Counted from the first letter of the stretch, positions 24,343-33,948 are shown. The stretch: DNA of 64,000 nt from Streptomyces canus (GCF_041435015.1 NZ_CP107989.1:3534001-3598000); one strand, 5' to 3'. Notes: generated from the sequence alone by a model not told the origin. Numbers and translations: made by a program.

Positions 24343-25617
24343 ATGATGGAAGACCAAGCAGCCCGTGCACCATCGGGCTCTGCATCCCCCACCCCAACGG
24401 ACCTCGCACGCACGAGCCCGGTGTCCGCTGCAACCGCCCGGCTCCGCCTGCTGTCGCGGTGGTGGGTATCACGCCCCACCGCCACCAGGGACCGCGAGTT
24501 CGCGCTCGTCTTCACGGTGCTGTCGTTCGCGGCGCCGCTGTCGCGGATCGGGGCAGAACTCGGCGCCCTTACCGCCCACGGCGCGTCCGACGGAAGCGTG
24601 CTGGTGACCTTGGGGCAGACCCTGCCGCTCGCGGTGCGCACCCGGTGGCCGACCGCCTGTCTCGCGGTGGTGGGGATCTCGTTCGCGGTCCACGAGTCCC
24701 TCGGCTACCCGCCGACCTTCGGCAGCCTCGGGCTGTACATCGCGCTGTACTCGGTGGGTGCCCACCAGGAACCCCTCCCGCGGGTCGTACCACTGATGGC
24801 GACGGGCGGATACGCGGTCCTCTGCGCCGTCCTGTACACGTTGGATTCGCCCAACGGCTTGACCGACTATCTGGTCTACTACGTGGCTCTGACGGCGATG
24901 TGGGCCCTGGGCGTCCTGGTCCGCGAGCGGCGGGTACGCGAGGCCGAGCGCCGGCTCCTGTCCGCGCAGGCGGCCATCGCCGGGGAACGCAGCCGCATGG
25001 CCCGGGAGTTGCACGACGTGGTAACCCACCATGTGACCGCGATGGTGGTGCAGGCCGGCGCGGCGCAGTACGTCACCGAGTCGCCGGACCGCGTCAACGA
25101 GGCCCTCGTCGCCATCAACGGCACCGGCCGCCGCGCGCTGGCCGAACTCCGGTTCCTGCTCGGCGTGCTGGAGGCGACCGGCGATTCGGCGTCCCGGACG
25201 CCGATGCCGGGCCGGGTGCCCGACCTGGTGGAGCAGACACGAGCGGGCGGCCAGCCGATCTGGCTGGTCGAGGACGGAGAACAGCCGGACATGGCCATAG
25301 GTGCCCACCTCACGGCGTATCGCGTCGTGCAGGAATCCCTGACGAACGCTGTGAAGTACGCCGCGGGCCAACGAACGCTGGTACGGCTCGCGCACACCCC
25401 CGGCTGGACGGACGTCGAGGTCACCACCGCCGGGACGGCCGACGGCGCGCCCGCGTTCGCCGCCCTCCGCAACGACGCCCCGCAGGTCTCGGGAGGCCGG
25501 GGCCTGACCGGGCTGCGGGAACGGGTGGAGATGTTGGGCGGCGAGTTCGCGGCAGGGCCCCGCCCCGAGGGCGGGTTCCGCGTGTACGCACGCATCCCCA
25601 CGGGAGGTACCGCGTGA
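24343..25617 (+). CDS. NarL/DesK-type sensor histidine kinase
   Basis: 424 aa. Four to five membrane helices (about residues 45-175), then a HisKA_3 dimerisation domain with the phospho-His in MARELHDVVTHHVTAMVVQAG and an HATPase domain (VVQESLTNAVKYA; GGRGLTGLRERVEMLGG). Overlaps the next gene by GTGA, the usual coupled pair. Several starts are possible (ATG 24343, ATG 24346, or further upstream); the earlier codons lie next to the IS remnant and are less likely. Confidence 0.92.
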   Translation: MMEDQAARAPSGSASPTPTDLARTSPVSAATARLRLLSRWWVSRPTATRDREFALVFTVLSFAAPLSRIGAELGALTAHGASDGSVLVTLGQTLPLAVRTRWPTACLAVVGISFAVHESLGYPPTFGSLGLYIALYSVGAHQEPLPRVVPLMATGGYAVLCAVLYTLDSPNGLTDYLVYYVALTAMWALGVLVRERRVREAERRLLSAQAAIAGERSRMARELHDVVTHHVTAMVVQAGAAQYVTESPDRVNEALVAINGTGRRALAELRFLLGVLEATGDSASRTPMPGRVPDLVEQTRAGGQPIWLVEDGEQPDMAIGAHLTAYRVVQESLTNAVKYAAGQRTLVRLAHTPGWTDVEVTTAGTADGAPAFAALRNDAPQVSGGRGLTGLRERVEMLGGEFAAGPRPEGGFRVYARIPTGGTA

Positions 25618-26306
25618 GTGTTCCGCCCGCCGTGATCAGGGTGCTGGTCTGCGAGGACCAGGCCCTCGTACGCACCGGCTTCGTCACGATCCTCTCCGCC
25701 CAGCCCGACATGGAGGTCGTGGGGGAGGCCGTGGACGGCCGAGCGGCGATCCGGAGCGCGGAGGAGCTGAAGCCGGACGTCGTCGTCATGGACATTCGCA
25801 TGCCCCTGCTCGACGGAATCGAGGCCACCCGCCACCTGGCGGGCCCCGATTCCCTCAGCCCCGCGAAGATCCTGGTCGTCACCACCTTCAACGTCGACGA
25901 GTACGTGTACGAGGCACTCCGCGCCGGTGCCAGCGGCTTCATGCTGAAGGACGCCGCACCGCCCGAACTGATCAACGCGGTACGCACCGTTGCCCGCGGT
26001 GAGTCCCTCCTGGCCCCCGCCGTCACCCGCGCACTGATCGGCCGCTTCGCCGAACGCCTACGCCCCTCCGCCGCCTCCGCGTCTCCCGAACGCGACCGCC
26101 TCAAGGTCCTCGCCCCCCGCGAGCACGAGGTCCTCCTCCTCATCAGTGAGGGCCTGTCCAACGCCGAGATAGCCACCGAGTTGGTCATCAGCCCTGAGAC
26201 CGTGAAGACCTACGTCTCCCGCATCCTCACCAAACTGAACCTCCGCGACCGCGTCCAGGCGGTGGTCCTGGCGTATCGGGCGGGGTTGGCGGGGCGTGGG
26301 GACTGA
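25614..26306 (+). CDS. NarL/FixJ-family response regulator
   Basis: 230 aa. Receiver (VLVCEDQALVRTGF; Asp in PDVVVMDIRMPLLDG; Lys in FMLKD) and LuxR-type helix-turn-helix (LAPREHEVLLLISEGLSNAEIATELVISPETVKTYVSRILTKLNLRDR). GTG start overlaps the kinase stop; GGGAGG lies upstream. Cognate partner of the preceding kinase. Confidence 0.95.
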   Translation: MSVPPAVIRVLVCEDQALVRTGFVTILSAQPDMEVVGEAVDGRAAIRSAEELKPDVVVMDIRMPLLDGIEATRHLAGPDSLSPAKILVVTTFNVDEYVYEALRAGASGFMLKDAAPPELINAVRTVARGESLLAPAVTRALIGRFAERLRPSAASASPERDRLKVLAPREHEVLLLISEGLSNAEIATELVISPETVKTYVSRILTKLNLRDRVQAVVLAYRAGLAGRGD

Positions 26307-26476
26307 GCCCGACTCGAACCTCGTTGTCCTCGAAAGCGTTGTCCCCCGAGCGAGCTACACGATGTGTCCACCCAGGGGTGAAGTGCGGCACCGGCGCTCT
26401 CTTGTTGACTCTGTGACTGTCAACGCAGCGATCGGACCAGCGGTCCGACCGTGCCGAGCAGCAGGAGGGCAACACC

Positions 26477-28093
26477 ATGAGAAGGACGCGCAGTTCCGGG
26501 AAGTCCGGGTTCCCCGGCGGCCGTCGGTTCGCCACGGCCCTGGTGGTTTCGACGCTGGCCGGAACCGGGCTGGCCGCATGCGGCGGGGACGCCGAGGACA
26601 CGCCGCAGGCCAAGGCCGCCAAGCAGACCGCGGAGGCCGAGCAGGCCGCGGACAAGCCGGAGATCACCTGGGGCACGTGCCCGGAGCCGGTCGAGGGAAC
26701 GAGCCGAAATCCTCGTCTGACCTGCGGGACGTTGAAGGTCCCGCTGTACTACCGAGATCCGGGCGGCAAGAAGATCGAGGTGGCGGTCTCGCGGCTGGCC
26801 ACCGCCAAACCCGGGAAGAAGCGTGGCGTCCTGCTGCTGAACCCCGGCGGACCGGCCGTGGGTGGTCTCGACATGCCCGCAACCATGGCGTCCACGCTGC
26901 CGAAGTCCGTGCTGGACAGCTACGACCTGATCGGCTTCGACCCGCGCGGCGTCGAGCACAGCTCTCCGCAGAGCTGCGGTCTGAAGGACCCCAGTGTGTT
27001 CGGGCTCTTCCCCTATCCCGCCGCGGACGGCTCGATCACCAAGAACGTGGCCTTCGCCAAGACCAACGCCGAGACGTGCGCAGACACGGTGGGCGACACC
27101 CTGCAGTACTTCACCACCGCCAACACCGCCCGCGACATGGACCGCATCCGCCAGGCGCTCGGTGAGCGGAAGATCTCCTACTGGGGCCAGTCCTACGGCA
27201 CCTACCTCGGCGCCGTCTACAGGGCCCTGTTCCAGGACCGGACCGACCGGATGATCCTGGAAGGCAACATCGACGCCACCAAGGCGTGGGCCGACGAAGT
27301 GGCGGACCGCTGGGGCAAGGGCATGGCCGACCGGTTCCCCGACGCGGCCGCCGTCGCCGCGGCCCAGGACGGCACCCTCGGGCTGGGCGACAGCGTCAAG
27401 CAGGTGACCCAGAGCTACCTCGCCCTCGCCGACCGGCTCGACCGCAAGCCCGTCCCCGTGCCCGGTATGCAGCTGTCGTTGGACGGACCGCTGCTGCGGA
27501 ACATCACCTACGGCATGCTTCTGCACAACGACACGCTTCCACCGCTGGTCGGTTTCTGGAAGGCCGCCGCCGACCTGGCCGACGGCGGCGCCACCGACGC
27601 CGACAACGAGGTTCTCCAGCAGATCCTCGCCGACAGCCCGCGGCCTCCGGGTGTCCCCGCGGACAACCAGGCCACCATGTTCCTGGCTCTCGTCTGCGGC
27701 GACGCCGAATGGCCCCACGACACCGACGGCTACGCCACCCGCAGCGCCGCCGACCGCAAGGCGTGGCCCCTCACCGCGGGAATGCCGGGCAACATCTGGG
27801 CGTGCGCCTACTGGAAGAAGCCGGCCGAGCAGCCCGTCACCGTGACCGGCGAAGGCCCGCGCAACACCCTGATCCTCCAGAACCGCCGGGACAACGCCAC
27901 TCCGTGGGAGGGCGGCATAGGGCTGCACAAGGCCCTCGGCGACAGTTCTGCCTTCGTCGGCGTGGACAACGGCGGGCACTACGTCTACAACGAAGGCTCC
28001 GCCTGCGCCGACAAGGCGACCGTCGACTTCCTGACCACCGGCCACCTGCCGGGCAAGCACGTCTACTGCACCGACGTCCAGCGGAAGAGGTGA
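26477..28093 (+). CDS. Secreted lipoprotein peptidase of the S33 alpha/beta-hydrolase family (tripeptidyl-aminopeptidase type)
   Basis: 538 aa. Lipoprotein signal with lipobox GLAAC (Cys about 35). Alpha/beta-hydrolase core: oxyanion loop LLLNPGGPAVGG, nucleophile elbow YWGQSYGTYLG, Asp in LILQNRRDNATPW, His in VDNGGHYVY. The C-terminal cap/TAP-like domain is present, matching Streptomyces secreted tripeptidyl aminopeptidases (Tap, SlpD/E). ATG start with AGGAGGGCAACACC upstream. Confidence 0.92.
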   Translation: MRRTRSSGKSGFPGGRRFATALVVSTLAGTGLAACGGDAEDTPQAKAAKQTAEAEQAADKPEITWGTCPEPVEGTSRNPRLTCGTLKVPLYYRDPGGKKIEVAVSRLATAKPGKKRGVLLLNPGGPAVGGLDMPATMASTLPKSVLDSYDLIGFDPRGVEHSSPQSCGLKDPSVFGLFPYPAADGSITKNVAFAKTNAETCADTVGDTLQYFTTANTARDMDRIRQALGERKISYWGQSYGTYLGAVYRALFQDRTDRMILEGNIDATKAWADEVADRWGKGMADRFPDAAAVAAAQDGTLGLGDSVKQVTQSYLALADRLDRKPVPVPGMQLSLDGPLLRNITYGMLLHNDTLPPLVGFWKAAADLADGGATDADNEVLQQILADSPRPPGVPADNQATMFLALVCGDAEWPHDTDGYATRSAADRKAWPLTAGMPGNIWACAYWKKPAEQPVTVTGEGPRNTLILQNRRDNATPWEGGIGLHKALGDSSAFVGVDNGGHYVYNEGSACADKATVDFLTTGHLPGKHVYCTDVQRKR

Positions 28094-28300
28094 TCCGGTG
28101 ACGCAAGCGAGAAGGCGAACGCGGCGACCAGGTCATGGGGGACGACGGTGGTGCACGCGTTCCACTCCGTCATCGCGGAGGCGGGGGCTCTTTGTGGGCT
28201 AGTGCTCTGACCGGATAGGTTCGCCGGAAGCTCGCGGTGTTCGGCGTGGACGGGCCTCGCCAACCCTCCGTAGGCTGGTGATCGCCTATGAAGGGGCGGG

Positions 28301-28636
28301 GTGAACGGCAATCCGCTGTACCACTGGATAGCGCCGGCAGTGTCCACGGCGCTCATGCTGCCGGTGCCGGTGGCAATACTGGCGGGGTGGACGCCGCCGC
28401 GGATGCGCAAGCGACAGGCCGGGATGCGGCTTCGGGTCTACGGCATTCTGTGGATCTACACCCTCATGCTCGTCAACGGCATCCCCCGGATCGCCGACGC
28501 CTCATTCGAGACGGTCATGGTCTGCATGAACGTCGGCTTCGGGTTCACCGCCGCCGCTGCGGTCCTGTTCCTGCTCTCGGCACGTAAGGATTCAGGCGCC
28601 CGGACAGCTGGCCCAGTCGAACCTCGAGAAGGCTGA
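28301..28636 (+). CDS. Small integral membrane protein, function unknown
   Basis: 111 aa with about three membrane helices (9-29, 46-63, 73-93) and a charged C-terminus. GTG start preceded by AAGGGGCGGG. No domain recognised. It lies in a decayed stretch between the peptidase and SecDF genes. Confidence 0.6.
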   Translation: MNGNPLYHWIAPAVSTALMLPVPVAILAGWTPPRMRKRQAGMRLRVYGILWIYTLMLVNGIPRIADASFETVMVCMNVGFGFTAAAAVLFLLSARKDSGARTAGPVEPREG

Positions 28637-28789
28637 GAGACAGCTTGCCGTGCCTGCCGCGTCACGGGTTTGGTCAGGCTGCTGGTGCGAGGGGGCTTCC
28701 GCCCCAGCGGATGCCTTTCCTCGCTGCGGATGCGGGCGCGTTCCTTGCGTTCGGCGGCCAGGACGTCGCGGTGGCGTGCGTTGTCCCGA

Positions 28790-28996
28790 CTCGTCGTCGA
28801 ACCGGTCACCGAGGTCATCGCCCGCCACGCGGCCGCTCTCCTCGCCGACACCGGTCTGCACGGCCACAAGTACGCGGTCGACGCCATGCTCAGCGCCACT
28901 GCGCTCGCCGCCCATGCCCCCGTCAGCGTGCTGACATCGGACCCTGAGGATCTCAGCGCACTGTGCGGTGGACGTGCCACCGTCATCCAGGTCTGA
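28790..28996 (+). pseudogene. C-terminal fragment of a PIN-domain (VapC-like) toxin
   Basis: The residues EVIARHAAALLADTGLHGHK, then YAVDAMLSATALA and VLTSDPEDLSAL, match the C-terminal half of PIN nucleases, including the acidic A-x-D and TSDP-D positions. The N-terminal half with the first catalytic Asp is missing and the upstream DNA reads as unrelated sequence, so the toxin is broken; no antitoxin is visible. Confidence 0.7.
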
Positions 28997-29200
28997 CCCA
29001 CACGCCTTTCGCGGCAGGCGTCAGGGCCGCCACGGCCGCCAGGCAACGCCTGCACTTCGTGGAGCACAGGGTCGTTCAGGGTGGCTTCCTACGACAGTGA
29101 CGTACAGCGCGGCCTCGTAGAGCGTCGGCAACCGCTCATGTCCGGTACTCGCCACATGGCCGGCACAAGACCGAGCCGCGCGACAGGACCGGCCGCTCGC
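28997..29200. other. Intergenic stretch before secDF
   Basis: About 200 bp between the PIN fragment and the secDF stop; no gene or hairpin seen. Confidence 0.4.
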
Positions 29201-31423
29201 CTATGTGCGGTGCTTGTGCAGTTCGATGGCCAGGGGTGCGGCGGTGAACATCGAGGAGTACGTGCCCACCGCGAACCCGATGAGGAGGGCGAGGGCGAAG
29301 TCGGTCAGGGTGTCGCCGCCGAGGACGGCCAGGGCGGTGAGGATGAATGCGGCGCCCATGCCGGTGTTGACGGTGCGGGGCAGGGTCTGCAGAAGCGCCT
29401 GGTTGGCGACGCGAGTGAAGGGCGTCTTGCGGTCATGGCGGCCGAGTTCCCTGATCCGGTCGAAGACGACGACGGAGTCGTTGACGGAGTAGCCGATGAC
29501 GGTCAGCAGCGCGGCCAGGAAGACGCCGTCGACGGGCTTGCCGAGCCAGGCGAAGATGCCGATGAGGATCACGACGTCGTGGGCGAGGGCGGCGACCGCC
29601 GAGGTGCCCAGCAGCCAGCGGAAGCGTGCCGCGAGATAGATCAGCTGGGCGGCGAGGGCGACAGCGAGGGCGATGAGGGCGCCTTGGCGTAGTTCCTTGC
29701 CGAGGCTCGGCCCGATGGCTTCGTCGCGGATCTTGTCGGCTCGGTCCGTCAGGTTGGTGATGGTGTCGGTGATGGCCGCTGCCTGGGTGTTGCTCAAGTG
29801 GTGGGTGCGGACGGTGAGTTGGTTCTCGCCGGAGGTCTGGACGACTGCCCGGGGGAATCCCGCGTCGGCGAGCGCGGTGCGGGCCCGGTCGGCGTCGACG
29901 GGGGCGGATGTGGTGTATTCGATGAGGCGACCACCGGTGAATTCGACGCCGAGGTCGAGGCCGCGCACCGCGATGCCGGAGGCGGCGAGGACGAGGGCGG
30001 CGGCGGACGCGGCCAGCCACCGGCGCGGGTGGCGCATCAGGTTCGGGTTGGTGCGCGCGAGGCGATCGCGGACGGTGCCGGTGTGAGCGATGCCGGTGAG
30101 GTGGGGGCGGCGGCGCAGTCGGGGGTGAGCGACGGTGTAGTCGGCCAGGGCACGGGTGATGACGAGGGCGCTGAGCATGGAGGCGAGGACGCCGATGCCC
30201 AGCGTGACGCCGAACCCGCGCACAGGTCCGGAGGCGAGGAAGAACAGCAGGCCGGCGGCGATGAGGGTGGTGATGTTGGAGTCGGCGATCGCGCTGAAGG
30301 CCCTGCGGAATCCGGCGGTCAGGGACGAGCGTGGGGTGGGTCGGTGGCGAGAGGCGTACTCCTCGCGGGCGCGTTCAAAGACGAGCACGTTGGCGTCGAC
30401 CGCCATGCCGATGGCCAGCACGAAGCCGGCGAGGCCGGGCAGGGTGACGGTGGCGCCGAGGGCGGCGTAGGAGATGAGGCCGTAGCAGGCCAGGGCGACG
30501 GTGGCCAGGGCGCCCATGAGCCGGTACACGGCGATGATGAACAGCGAGGTCAGGGCGGTACCGATGGCGGCGGCCCAGACGCTGGCCCTGATGGCTTCCG
30601 CACCCAGGGTGGGGCCGACGGTGCGCTGCTCGACGGTCTCGACCGGCACCGGCAGGGCGCCGCCGTTGACGAGCAGGGCCAGCTCTTTCGCTTCGCTGTC
30701 GTTGAAGGTGCCGGTGATCTGGGTGGAGCCGCCGCTGATGCCGGACCGGCAGGCGACGGACGGGGCGACCTGCGGCGAAGAGATGATCTTGTCGTCCAGG
30801 ACGATGGCGACCCGGCGGGCCGGGTCTCCGGCCGCGTGGCAGGCGGCCTCACCGGTCAGGCGGGCCCACCCCTGTTGGCCCGATCCCCTGAAGTCGACGG
30901 TGACGTGCCATCCGGCACCGCTCTGCTGATCGAATCGGGCCGCTGCCTTCTCGACGTCCTCGCCGGTCAGTGAGGGCGCCCGAAGGCGCAGAAGGTGGCC
31001 GGACTCGTCGGCCATCACCTGCTCGCGGGGGCGCTTGGGCAGCGGTTCGGGCGCGTCGTCGGCGTTGGTTGCCGTGCCGAGTATCTGGTGGAAGGTGAGC
31101 TGGGCGGTGCGGCCGAGCACGTCGGCCGCCTTGCGGGGATCTTGCAGGCCGGGCAGTTCGACGACGATCCGGTCGCTGCCGGAGCGGGCGATGCCGGGTT
31201 CGGCGACACCGAGCGCGTCGATGCGGCCGCGCAGCACCTCCACGGTGCGGTCCGTCGCCTCACCGTCGACGTCGGCAGCGGCGGTGGGGCGGGTTTCCAG
31301 CACGATCTGGGTGCCGCCCCGCAGATCGAGTCCGAGATGGACGGGCACGGTGAGCGCGACGTACAGGGAGAGGGCAACGGCAGCAAGGGCGATCAGCCCT
31401 CTGATGTGCGGGGATCGGTTCAC
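29201..31423 (-). CDS. Fused SecD-SecF protein-export protein (SecDF)
   Basis: 740 aa RND-type membrane protein that uses the proton gradient to help Sec-exported proteins leave the membrane. The SecD half has LGLDLRGGTQIVLE, the periplasmic P1 domain and FVLAIGMAVDANVLVFERAREE; the SecF half has GVEFTGGRLIEY and VIGYSVNDSVVVFDRIRE. About 12 membrane helices. Housekeeping Streptomyces secD and secF are normally separate genes elsewhere (established knowledge), so this fused version is probably an extra paralogue of the accessory region. ATG start. Confidence 0.93.
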   Translation of the reverse strand: MNRSPHIRGLIALAAVALSLYVALTVPVHLGLDLRGGTQIVLETRPTAAADVDGEATDRTVEVLRGRIDALGVAEPGIARSGSDRIVVELPGLQDPRKAADVLGRTAQLTFHQILGTATNADDAPEPLPKRPREQVMADESGHLLRLRAPSLTGEDVEKAAARFDQQSGAGWHVTVDFRGSGQQGWARLTGEAACHAAGDPARRVAIVLDDKIISSPQVAPSVACRSGISGGSTQITGTFNDSEAKELALLVNGGALPVPVETVEQRTVGPTLGAEAIRASVWAAAIGTALTSLFIIAVYRLMGALATVALACYGLISYAALGATVTLPGLAGFVLAIGMAVDANVLVFERAREEYASRHRPTPRSSLTAGFRRAFSAIADSNITTLIAAGLLFFLASGPVRGFGVTLGIGVLASMLSALVITRALADYTVAHPRLRRRPHLTGIAHTGTVRDRLARTNPNLMRHPRRWLAASAAALVLAASGIAVRGLDLGVEFTGGRLIEYTTSAPVDADRARTALADAGFPRAVVQTSGENQLTVRTHHLSNTQAAAITDTITNLTDRADKIRDEAIGPSLGKELRQGALIALAVALAAQLIYLAARFRWLLGTSAVAALAHDVVILIGIFAWLGKPVDGVFLAALLTVIGYSVNDSVVVFDRIRELGRHDRKTPFTRVANQALLQTLPRTVNTGMGAAFILTALAVLGGDTLTDFALALLIGFAVGTYSSMFTAAPLAIELHKHRT

Positions 31424-31489
31424 AGCGGGCCTCCGGCAGGCACACCGCGGCCAGGTCGGTGGCTGCGGTCGAGAGGGAGAGGAAGAGAG

Positions 31490-31897
31490 TCAGGTGCCGG
31501 AGAGCGAGGGCGGTGCCCTGACCCCGTGCCGAAGTGCCGGTTGCTCCGACGCGGGCGGGCCTGCTGCCGAAACCGGGGGTTGCGCGCGCCGGAGCCGGTC
31601 GGTCGCTGGATCAGGTGACGCGCCCGGGGCAGAGACCGGCGGCGCATGGCGCTCGCCGGTGGCATCCCGATGGCTCCTGATCGCGGCGGTGGTGACGGCC
31701 GGGTCCGCGCTGTCCGCGTACGGCTCACCGTGCGCCGACTCCTCGGCCGCGAGCAGCGTGCCGACCGGTGCGCAAGGGTGCGTAGTGCCCAGGGCGGGCG
31801 GGCTGAGCAGAGTGACGAGGAAGGCGAGGAGGGCCGCCAACGCCAGGCCCGGGCCGGGGCCTCGGGTGCGCGAGACAGTGTGCGTGAAGCGGGCCAC
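31490..31897 (-). CDS. Small secreted or membrane-anchored protein, unknown
   Basis: 135 aa. A hydrophobic N-terminal helix (LALAALLAFLVTLLSPPALG, 17-36) followed by a Pro/Ala-rich external part with two cysteine-free segments and an SHR motif. GTG start with GGGGG upstream. About 65 bp upstream of secDF on the same strand, so probably co-transcribed. Confidence 0.5.
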   Translation of the reverse strand: MARFTHTVSRTRGPGPGLALAALLAFLVTLLSPPALGTTHPCAPVGTLLAAEESAHGEPYADSADPAVTTAAIRSHRDATGERHAPPVSAPGASPDPATDRLRRAQPPVSAAGPPASEQPALRHGVRAPPSLSGT

Positions 31898-31957
31898 CAG
31901 CGCCCCCTTTCCCTGTTGGTGGCCTTCCCGCCCCGGGCAGACCGGCAGTCAGCAGGC

Positions 31958-32623
31958 TCAGGCTTGGATGAGGCCCGCGCGGATCGCGTAGCGGGTGAGT
32001 TCCAGCCGGTCACGCAGGCCGAGCTTGTGCAGCAGGTTCTCCCGGTGCCGGTGGACGGTCTTGATGCTGATGAAGAGCATCTCGGCGATCTCCTTGGACG
32101 AGTGGCCCTCGGCCACGAGCTTGAGGACCTCCTCCTCGCGTGGGGTCAGCACCTGATCGGGCGGCTCCTCGCCGTGGCGGACGCGGTCGAGGTAGTTGCG
32201 GATGAGCGCGGTGACCGCGCCCGGGTAGAGGAAGGGCTCGTCGCGCATGGCGGCGCGGCATGCCGCCACCAGGTCGCGGTCGGCCACGGACTTCAGCACA
32301 TATCCGCCGGCGCCGGCCTTCAACGCCTGGAAGAAGTACTGCTCGTTGTCGTGCATCGTCAGCATCAGCACCCGTACGCCGGGCTTGAGCGCGAGAAGTT
32401 CCCGGGTGGCCTGTAGGCCGGTCATCCGGGGCATGGCGATGTCCATCACCGCCAGGTCGACCTCATGAGTGCGGGCCAGCTCGATGGCCTCCGCGCCGTC
32501 CCCGGCCTCGGCGACGACCTCCAGGTCCGGCTCCCGGTCGAGGATGAGCCGCACCCCACGACGTACCAACGCATGGTCGTCGGCGAGGAGGATACGGATC
32601 ACGGATGTGTGTGGCGTGGTCAT
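31958..32623 (-). CDS. NarL/LiaR-family response regulator
   Basis: 221 aa. Receiver (ILLADDHALVRRGV; Asp in VDLAVMDIAMPRMTG; Lys in YVLKSV) and LuxR helix-turn-helix (LTPREEEVLKLVAEGHSSKEIAEMLFISIKTVHRHRENLLHKLGLRDR). The ATG overlaps the TGA of the kinase gene by 4 nt. It faces away from the stress genes starting at 33949, across a shared regulatory region. Confidence 0.95.
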   Translation of the reverse strand: MTTPHTSVIRILLADDHALVRRGVRLILDREPDLEVVAEAGDGAEAIELARTHEVDLAVMDIAMPRMTGLQATRELLALKPGVRVLMLTMHDNEQYFFQALKAGAGGYVLKSVADRDLVAACRAAMRDEPFLYPGAVTALIRNYLDRVRHGEEPPDQVLTPREEEVLKLVAEGHSSKEIAEMLFISIKTVHRHRENLLHKLGLRDRLELTRYAIRAGLIQA

Positions 32624-33570
32624 GGCTGCTTCCTGAGGGGCACGGTGAGCCGGACCGTCGTACCGGTCTGCGGCTGGGAGGTGACATCCAGAGTGGCCCC
32701 GATCAGCAGGGCCCGCTCGCGCATTCCGCGCATTCCCGCTCCTTCAGGGGCCGCCCCGGTGCCGCGGCCGTCGTCGACGACGGCCAGCACCACCGCCTCG
32801 CCGGTGTGGCGCAGGCTCACCTCGACCTGGCCGGCCTCCGCATGACGGGCCGCGTTGGTCAGGGCTTCCTGGGCGACGCGGTACAGCACCAGCTCCGTCT
32901 GATGGTCCAGCACGGGCAGACCGGTCTCGAAACGACGCACCACACGCAGCCCTACATGGGTGGCGAACTCGCCGGTCAGCGAGGTCAGCGCGCTGACCAG
33001 ACCGAGGTCCTCCAGTACACCGGGCCGTAGCCGACGCACCAGGCGCCGTACCTCGTCCAGGCTCCCCCGGGTGATCTCCTGCACTTGTCGCAGGTCACCG
33101 CGCAGGGGCTCGTCCGCGTCGTCGGCGGCCCGCTCCAGCGACAGCAGGATCGCGGTCATGCTCTGGCCCACCTCGTCGTGCAGTTCCTGGGCGATGCGGC
33201 GCCGCTCCGCTTCCTGCGCGAACAGGGCGCGGGCACTACTGGACGCCCGTTCGTGCTCGAGGCGCTCGAGCATGGCGTTGAAGGTGCGGATCAGTTCGGC
33301 GGTCTCCCCGCGTCCCCCTTCCGGCAGCCGTTGCCCGGGACGCAACAGATCGACGGTGGCCATCAGCCGGGTGAGCCGGTCGAGCGGGGCCAGACCGATC
33401 CGTAGCAGGGCCGCGTTGGCGACCAGCATGACGACCAGGCCGGACACGAGAATGATCGCCTCGGTCAGGACCACCGGCACGGAGACGGTCACCGGCGCCC
33501 ACAGCAGCAGCGCGGTGGCGCTTCCCAGCACCACCGCGTTGAGCGCGAAGATCCGCCAGAACAGGGACAC
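32620..33570 (-). CDS. Sensor histidine kinase (HisKA_3 type)
   Basis: 316 aa. Two N-terminal membrane helices (about 8-26 and 34-58) with almost no external loop, a HAMP linker, phospho-His in RRRIAQELHDEVGQSMTAILLS and an HATPase domain (VAQEALTNAARHA; GMRGMRERALLIGA). The minimal input region suggests a signal sensed within or near the membrane. GTG start. Confidence 0.93.
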   Translation of the reverse strand: MSLFWRIFALNAVVLGSATALLLWAPVTVSVPVVLTEAIILVSGLVVMLVANAALLRIGLAPLDRLTRLMATVDLLRPGQRLPEGGRGETAELIRTFNAMLERLEHERASSSARALFAQEAERRRIAQELHDEVGQSMTAILLSLERAADDADEPLRGDLRQVQEITRGSLDEVRRLVRRLRPGVLEDLGLVSALTSLTGEFATHVGLRVVRRFETGLPVLDHQTELVLYRVAQEALTNAARHAEAGQVEVSLRHTGEAVVLAVVDDGRGTGAAPEGAGMRGMRERALLIGATLDVTSQPQTGTTVRLTVPLRKQP

Positions 33571-33948
33571 CGGGATGACGCCTTTCTCCGTGTGACACGG
33601 CGTTGTCTCTACTGTCGGTCACGGCGACCCCGAGCGTGGGCTGCGTCCGCTGGTTCTGACCGGTCTGCCGTCCAGGCTGCCTGCTGCCGGTCCGCGCGGC
33701 CATGGGCTCCCATGCCCATTTCCTGCACCTGGCCTGCCCACGCCGCGATGGGCCACGGGACATGCCACAGATGGGTATCGCGCCCGATGGGCTTTGCGCC
33801 GCGTCGCGGCCACGGTAGAGGCATGAGCCGCCGCCCCTGACTCCCTGACCGACGCCGCCATCTCTTACGGAATCACGGAATCGGAAACGCGGAATCGCCC
33901 GCAATCACGGAATCACGGAATCACGGAATCACAGAAGAAGGATCTGCC
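33571..33948. promoter_or_regulatory. Divergent control region between the sensor kinase and the DksA-type genes
   Basis: 378 bp, no gene. It contains CATGGG-ct-CCCATG (33711-33724) and at least three further GATGGG(C/T) or CCCAT boxes up to 33800, then a tandem repeat of AATCACGG (33903-33934) with decayed copies from about 33866. The clustered ATGGG boxes are plausible sites for the adjacent NarL-type regulator. Confidence 0.5.
33903..33934. repeat. 8-bp tandem repeat (AATCACGG) in the leader of the first DksA gene
   Basis: Three exact copies plus one with a single change, just before the AGAAGAAGGA ribosome site of the gene at 33949; looser copies precede it. Confidence 0.85.

Noticed and set aside
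26300..26376. tRNA-like sequence on the minus strand (TAGCTCGCTCGG ... GGTTCGAGTC) after the NarL regulator
   Set aside because: D, anticodon and T stems do not pair and only four acceptor pairs form; at best a decayed remnant, too weak to annotate.
28130..28300. TAGTGCTCTGACC stretch resembling an insertion-sequence end
   Set aside because: Only one end is seen and no transposase or partner repeat; cannot be separated from chance.
28456..29067. Minus-strand frame with an RKERARIRSEE segment
   Set aside because: Looks like a fragment or chance frame; it overlaps the membrane protein and PIN fragment and has no recognisable domain.
33866..33934. Possible CRISPR-like array (AATCACGG units)
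   Set aside because: Units are 8 bp and contiguous with no spacers; no cas genes. It is a simple tandem repeat. No CRISPR array was found in the window.
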